From the NCBI GenBank assembly GCA_002914845.1, contig JXTC01000128.1, positions 143,897 through 207,896 on the forward strand: DNA of 64,000 bases, written 5' to 3'. Made by a program: the position numbers and the translations under genes. This DNA comes from Trema orientale (Eukaryota > Streptophyta > Magnoliopsida > Rosales > Cannabaceae). Below, piece after piece: positions 60,130 through 64,000 of this stretch (positions are counted from its first letter, which is position 1; each line of letters begins with the position of its first letter). Under the pieces are notes generated by a model. It was not told the origin of the DNA, did no database searches, and saw only the letters and a program-made list of their open reading frames with translations.

Positions 60130-60137
60130 CTTTAGTG

Positions 60138-61246
60138 CTTGGGTAGTCAAAAGTATTGTGGCCGTTAAGAAAAGAAGTCACAAAAGGTTATACTTTTGTG
60201 ACCAGTTCTTATATTGAAAAAAAAAAAAAATCATTCTGAAAAATAGCTATAAAGAGGTTAAATTTAGGCTGAATACATTTTTTTTGTCTTATATTTTACC
60301 AACACTTGTTTTTAAGTATATATTTCATGTGTGAAACACATGTGGTATATTATTAATAGATATACCTATAACATACATTTTTCTGAAAACATGTATGAAT
60401 TTATTAAAAATACAAAATGAGTATCTATGTAAATATGCTTAAAAAATTGTATTTATGTTCTTTTCTCATAAAAAAAAAAAATCATTTAGACCCCAAAAAA
60501 ACTCATAGTTTCATGGGAAATGGAGTTAAATAGGAGTAAATTGTGCGAAAATGATGTTTTTAGAGTATTTTATAGAACGACTCTTGTAGTAATGTTACAA
60601 TATTAGTGAGGAGTAATCATGGCATTTATGATCATAAATTTATGACTTTTGGACATTATGAAAAAATTCTACAAAATATTTATAGAAAAGTCATTTTACC
60701 GAAAGCACTGCTAGCTAGGTCCATTATTCTAGTTTCATCTATTTCCCGTTGATAAAATGAAAAAGAGAATTATATTTGATGCCTATACTATATTTCTTTT
60801 AATAAAGATATATAGCATTTCATGCAACTACTTAGAGTATAATAATAAACCTAAGGATATATTGAATTACAATAATCCAAAAACACAAAATTTGTCAAGT
60901 CTCGAGCAAATCAGAATCCATCAGATTCAAAGTTTTGGATAACTCCAATCAATTCCAAATCGTTTGTTTAAACAATTTTCTCTATTTCCTTGCGTAAGGA
61001 ATAGTATAGCACTTAGCCTAAACCTTACTAGTTTCAATTCTAATATTGAGCTCTTGTTTCATTGTACCCCAGACTGTCTTTGGTCCTGTAGCTGAGGACT
61101 TATCCTCTATTTATAATTAGATAAAAGGACCCCTTTTCCCTTTAAAAAAAAAAATCGTTTGTTTAAATAATTATCTATATTTCCATGACGCGGGCAAAAA
61201 TTGGTGCGTGTAGTATCTTTTTTAAAACATATCCTCTATTTTTTCC

Positions 61247-61284
<38 letters not shown>

Positions 61285-61440
61285 CTCCATTTTGTTCTTT
61301 TGGTGGGTAGAAATGAAAGAGGAATTTTCTAAAATATTAAGAAAAATATTAAAAGGCATTAGTGGTTTAGCATCACACTAATAAAGCTCTACAGATCACA
61401 AATAAATTATGAAGTGAATCTTACATTAGTGTTGTTTTGA

Positions 61441-61477
<37 letters not shown>

Positions 61478-63517
61478 CGTGAGACCAAGGCTCTATTAGT
61501 ATTAGGTAAGTACCCAAATAATCATGCAAGTCAAAGGGTGAACTGCAAAAAAATTTTTTGAAGTTTGAGTATTCTGTAATTTAAACATTGAAGTTTGGAT
61601 TGTTCAAAATAATATCCTGAGATTAAAAATTTAAGAAAATTAATATCTTAGACTGATTTTTTGATCAATTTTAATAACGAAAAAATAATAATATCATCCA
61701 TTAAAACTGGATTAGTTCTTATTATTCCCTTAATTTTGAGGATATTATATATATTTTATCATATAAAGTTATTCAAATAGTTAACTTAAGATATTAATTT
61801 TTTAGAAATTCTTAATCTCAGAATATTATTTTACAAAGTCTAAAATTCAGAATTTAAATTACAAAACACTCAAGGTATTTTATTACATTTTATCCAAAGT
61901 CAAATCTACAAAAGAAGAATGAGCCCATTTCCCATTATTTTTACACTATTTAAGCGGCTGATTGATATCCACAAGAATTGCTTCCTAATATTCCTATTTT
62001 TCGTTTTTCCCACTTGCAGCCATTTAATTTTTACCCGATTCGTTGATTTGCCCATTCCTATTATATTATTTCAATCTTCTTTCAATAATATTCTGAGGTG
62101 TCATTTAATTTAATCGATAGAATGACTACTGAAATATAATGATAATTTTTACAGCAACCTCATTATTATGTTTTGCTTTGACAAAAACGAAAAACAGAAA
62201 AATATAGAAATAGTTATTTCGCCAAATTGCTTCAAGTTGTCTTCTAATGATGTATGCATGCTTAATTAGGGAATCCAACAAATATAACAAAACACTCAAA
62301 TCCCATTCAATTGGCACTTGGCAGCCACGTACACAAAGACTTTTGATTTTAATCTAGTCCCTCAATATAGATATTTGTGAATCTTAAATATTTGTGAATC
62401 TCATGATTGACTATGTATTGATAAGTACACAGAAAAGATTCATTTTCATTTTCATTTTCAAATCAAGTTACTAAAATTAAACAGAACCTAATGTTCTTTT
62501 AAACCAAAGTCTTTCGCACTTTCGTGGCGTCTGAATTTATTATCTTGATAATCATCCCATTCACCTTAATATTTTAGGTTTTATTTGGAACCCGGATTTT
62601 AAGGAGGAAAGAACAAAAATTTGAAGAAATTTCATTTTCTCATGTTTGATTTTCTTCAAAGAAAAAAAAAAGAGACAAAAAAAAATATTTAAAAAAATTT
62701 AAAGAGATATTTGTGTAAGTTTAAAAAATATAAAATAATTACAAAAAGATTGAGATAAATAAAAGTTTCAAAAATATATTTTATAGAATTCTTGGAAAAA
62801 AAAATTTTCCCTTTGGTTTTCCTCACTATATTAATATTTTTTCTCAGAAAAATCTAAGATCTAAACAGAAAAGCCTATACTTCAAATCCATCTACCTTTC
62901 AATCAAAATTTTGAAAAGAGAAAAGAAAAAAAAAAAAAAGAAACGCACCCATAAAACTATAACTTAAAATACGCTTACTTGTAATTATTTGTCCAAAAAA
63001 ACTTATGTCGGCAAGAGAATCACGTAAACAAAACCATGCACAAAACATGAACTTTCACACTAAATATTCGGCTTATCTTGGTTTTTATTTCTCAAGATTC
63101 TCTTATTAAAACTTTTTGCTTTATAATTACTCTGATTTTTTTTTTATTAATAACTCTTATTAATACATATATCTTTTTCTTCTATTGACAAATATCATAA
63201 CATTTAGATTGTTTATAGTATATGGAAAGATTGAAAATGGGCCAAATCTTGCGTGGGCTTTATTACGCGTGGGCCCTCCTCGCCACTGTCGTTAGCTTCC
63301 ACGCTTTTAGAGGGAGTTGGATAGTAGCCACAACCTAAGAAGCATGAACCTCTCCATTTCCACTCTTTCTTTCCTTTTCGTCTCATGGTCTCGATGCGTA
63401 GAACCTCATATCCTCTCCACACACTTCAACCTCTTCCACACATTAATTTCTTCCCGAGGAAAAAAAAAAAACAATAAAATCAAAAATAAAAATAGTGGTC
63501 TACAGCTCCCAATACTC
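60138..63517. other. Gene-free AT-rich region with two (TA)n tracts
   Basis: (TA)n tracts are at 61,251-61,281 and 61,445-61,473, and a TTTTCA triplet array is at 62,440-62,459. Short ORFs (60,757-60,942, 61,919-62,113, 62,126-62,317, 63,213-63,422) show no domains. Confidence 0.45.
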
Positions 63518-63597
63518 CACGTCAGCATCAAAAGATTTCCCCCATCTGAAAGAGTATTCCACGTAGGATTGATCCACGTGAAGTCGCCACGTCATCA
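63518..63597. promoter_or_regulatory. Cluster of four ACGT-core motifs
   Basis: Within 80 bases: CCACGTCAGC (63,518), CCACGTAGG (63,559), CCACGTG (63,574, a G-box) and GCCACGTCATC (63,587). Such ACGT-core elements bind plant bZIP factors and, when clustered, are typical of abscisic-acid- or light-responsive promoters. A gene to the right of the window, or on either side of this point, could use them. A 103-codon frame overlapping them (63,317-63,628) has no recognisable domain. Confidence 0.5.
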
Positions 63598-64000
63598 TTT
63601 GGATAAAAAGAATAGAAAATTAATATAAGACTTTAAAAAAATAATAATAATAATGTCGATATGTTATTATTACAATACAATGTATACATATCCTCGGGCA
63701 TGGGCGCGGCCATGGTTGCACCACGAGGCTACCCTGCCCCTGAAAACCGCTCCTAGCCCATAAAATTTTGGGACCCATCTCCTCGTTTATTATTTTATAA
63801 TGTTATTTAATATTTATTTAATTGTTCTGGGTGAAATCAATAATGTTATCCATTAGATTAAAATTGATTTAAAAAGATTAAAAAAAGCTTTGAAGATTAG
63901 GGGGAAAAAAAAAAAGAGACTATTCTGAGCCGAAAGCCGAGGCAGGGATAAAGAGATTAGATAGATGTGGGGCCCCGTAACACCAAGGCCGGATGCTGCC
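63598..64000. other. Window end, no gene recognised
   Basis: AT-rich sequence with a GC-richer patch at 63,690-63,785 (GGGCATGGGCGCGGCCATGG) and another at 63,950-64,000. Neither gives a frame with a recognisable protein. Confidence 0.4.

Noticed and set aside
63317-63628. 103-codon ORF near the right edge
   Set aside because: No recognisable domain, Lys/Asn run encoded by poly(A), and it overlaps the ACGT-motif cluster, so promoter sequence is more likely.

Overview
The window looks like nuclear DNA from an AT-rich flowering plant, probably a dicot. The evidence is a dense cluster of nested plant-type LTR retrotransposons primed from initiator-Met-like sites, several hAT-like non-autonomous elements with 8-bp target duplications, long (TA)n tracts, and one intact gene for a plant-specific single EF-hand protein. 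I cannot name the species. Only one gene is well supported; almost everything else is transposon-derived or featureless AT-rich DNA.

Region 1 (1-24,673) is a three-level nest. The oldest layer is a minus-strand Ty3/gypsy element (element B). Its 5' LTR lies at 22,655-24,673, its gag-protease-RT at about 20,146-22,557, the rest of RT, RNase H and integrase at about 8,405-10,716, and its other LTR at 447-8,400. A plus-strand Ty3/gypsy element (A, 707-7,235, duplication AATTC) sits inside that second LTR. A minus-strand Ty1/copia element (C, 10,722-20,145, duplication TATAA) sits inside the RT. The LTR at 447 is followed directly by another primer site and the start of another gag, so two element-B-type units share one LTR.

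Region 2 (24,674-34,878) holds hAT-like elements (one nested in another, one with duplication CTTGACAT), a decayed second minus-strand copia element (29,616 to about 33,530), a 366-bp palindrome made of two opposed copies of that family's LTR start, and an exact-period 34-bp tandem repeat.

Region 3 (34,879-42,457) is a structurally bounded Tat-like Ty3 element with 457/455-bp LTRs and duplication GAGTT. It keeps gag, the end of RT, RNase H and a second RNase H, but has lost protease, most of RT and integrase. A 1.5-kb DNA element with a 10-bp duplication sits in its 3' part.

Region 4 (42,463-64,000) is mostly gene-free AT-rich DNA around one intronless gene at 48,263-48,670. That gene encodes a 135-residue KIC/PBP1-type calcium-binding protein and has a TATA box and a poly(A) signal. 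Further right are two fold-back elements, a degenerate tandem-repeat block, a broken first exon of a DAG/MORF9-like plastid RNA-editing factor, an inverted-repeat element with an internal pyrimidine minisatellite, and a cluster of ACGT-core (G-box/ABRE-like) motifs near the right edge that may belong to a gene outside the window.

No previously undescribed multi-gene system was found. The most informative items are the MORF-like exon fragment, the partly deleted dual-RNase-H element, the shared and mismatched LTRs of element B, and the LTR-derived palindrome.
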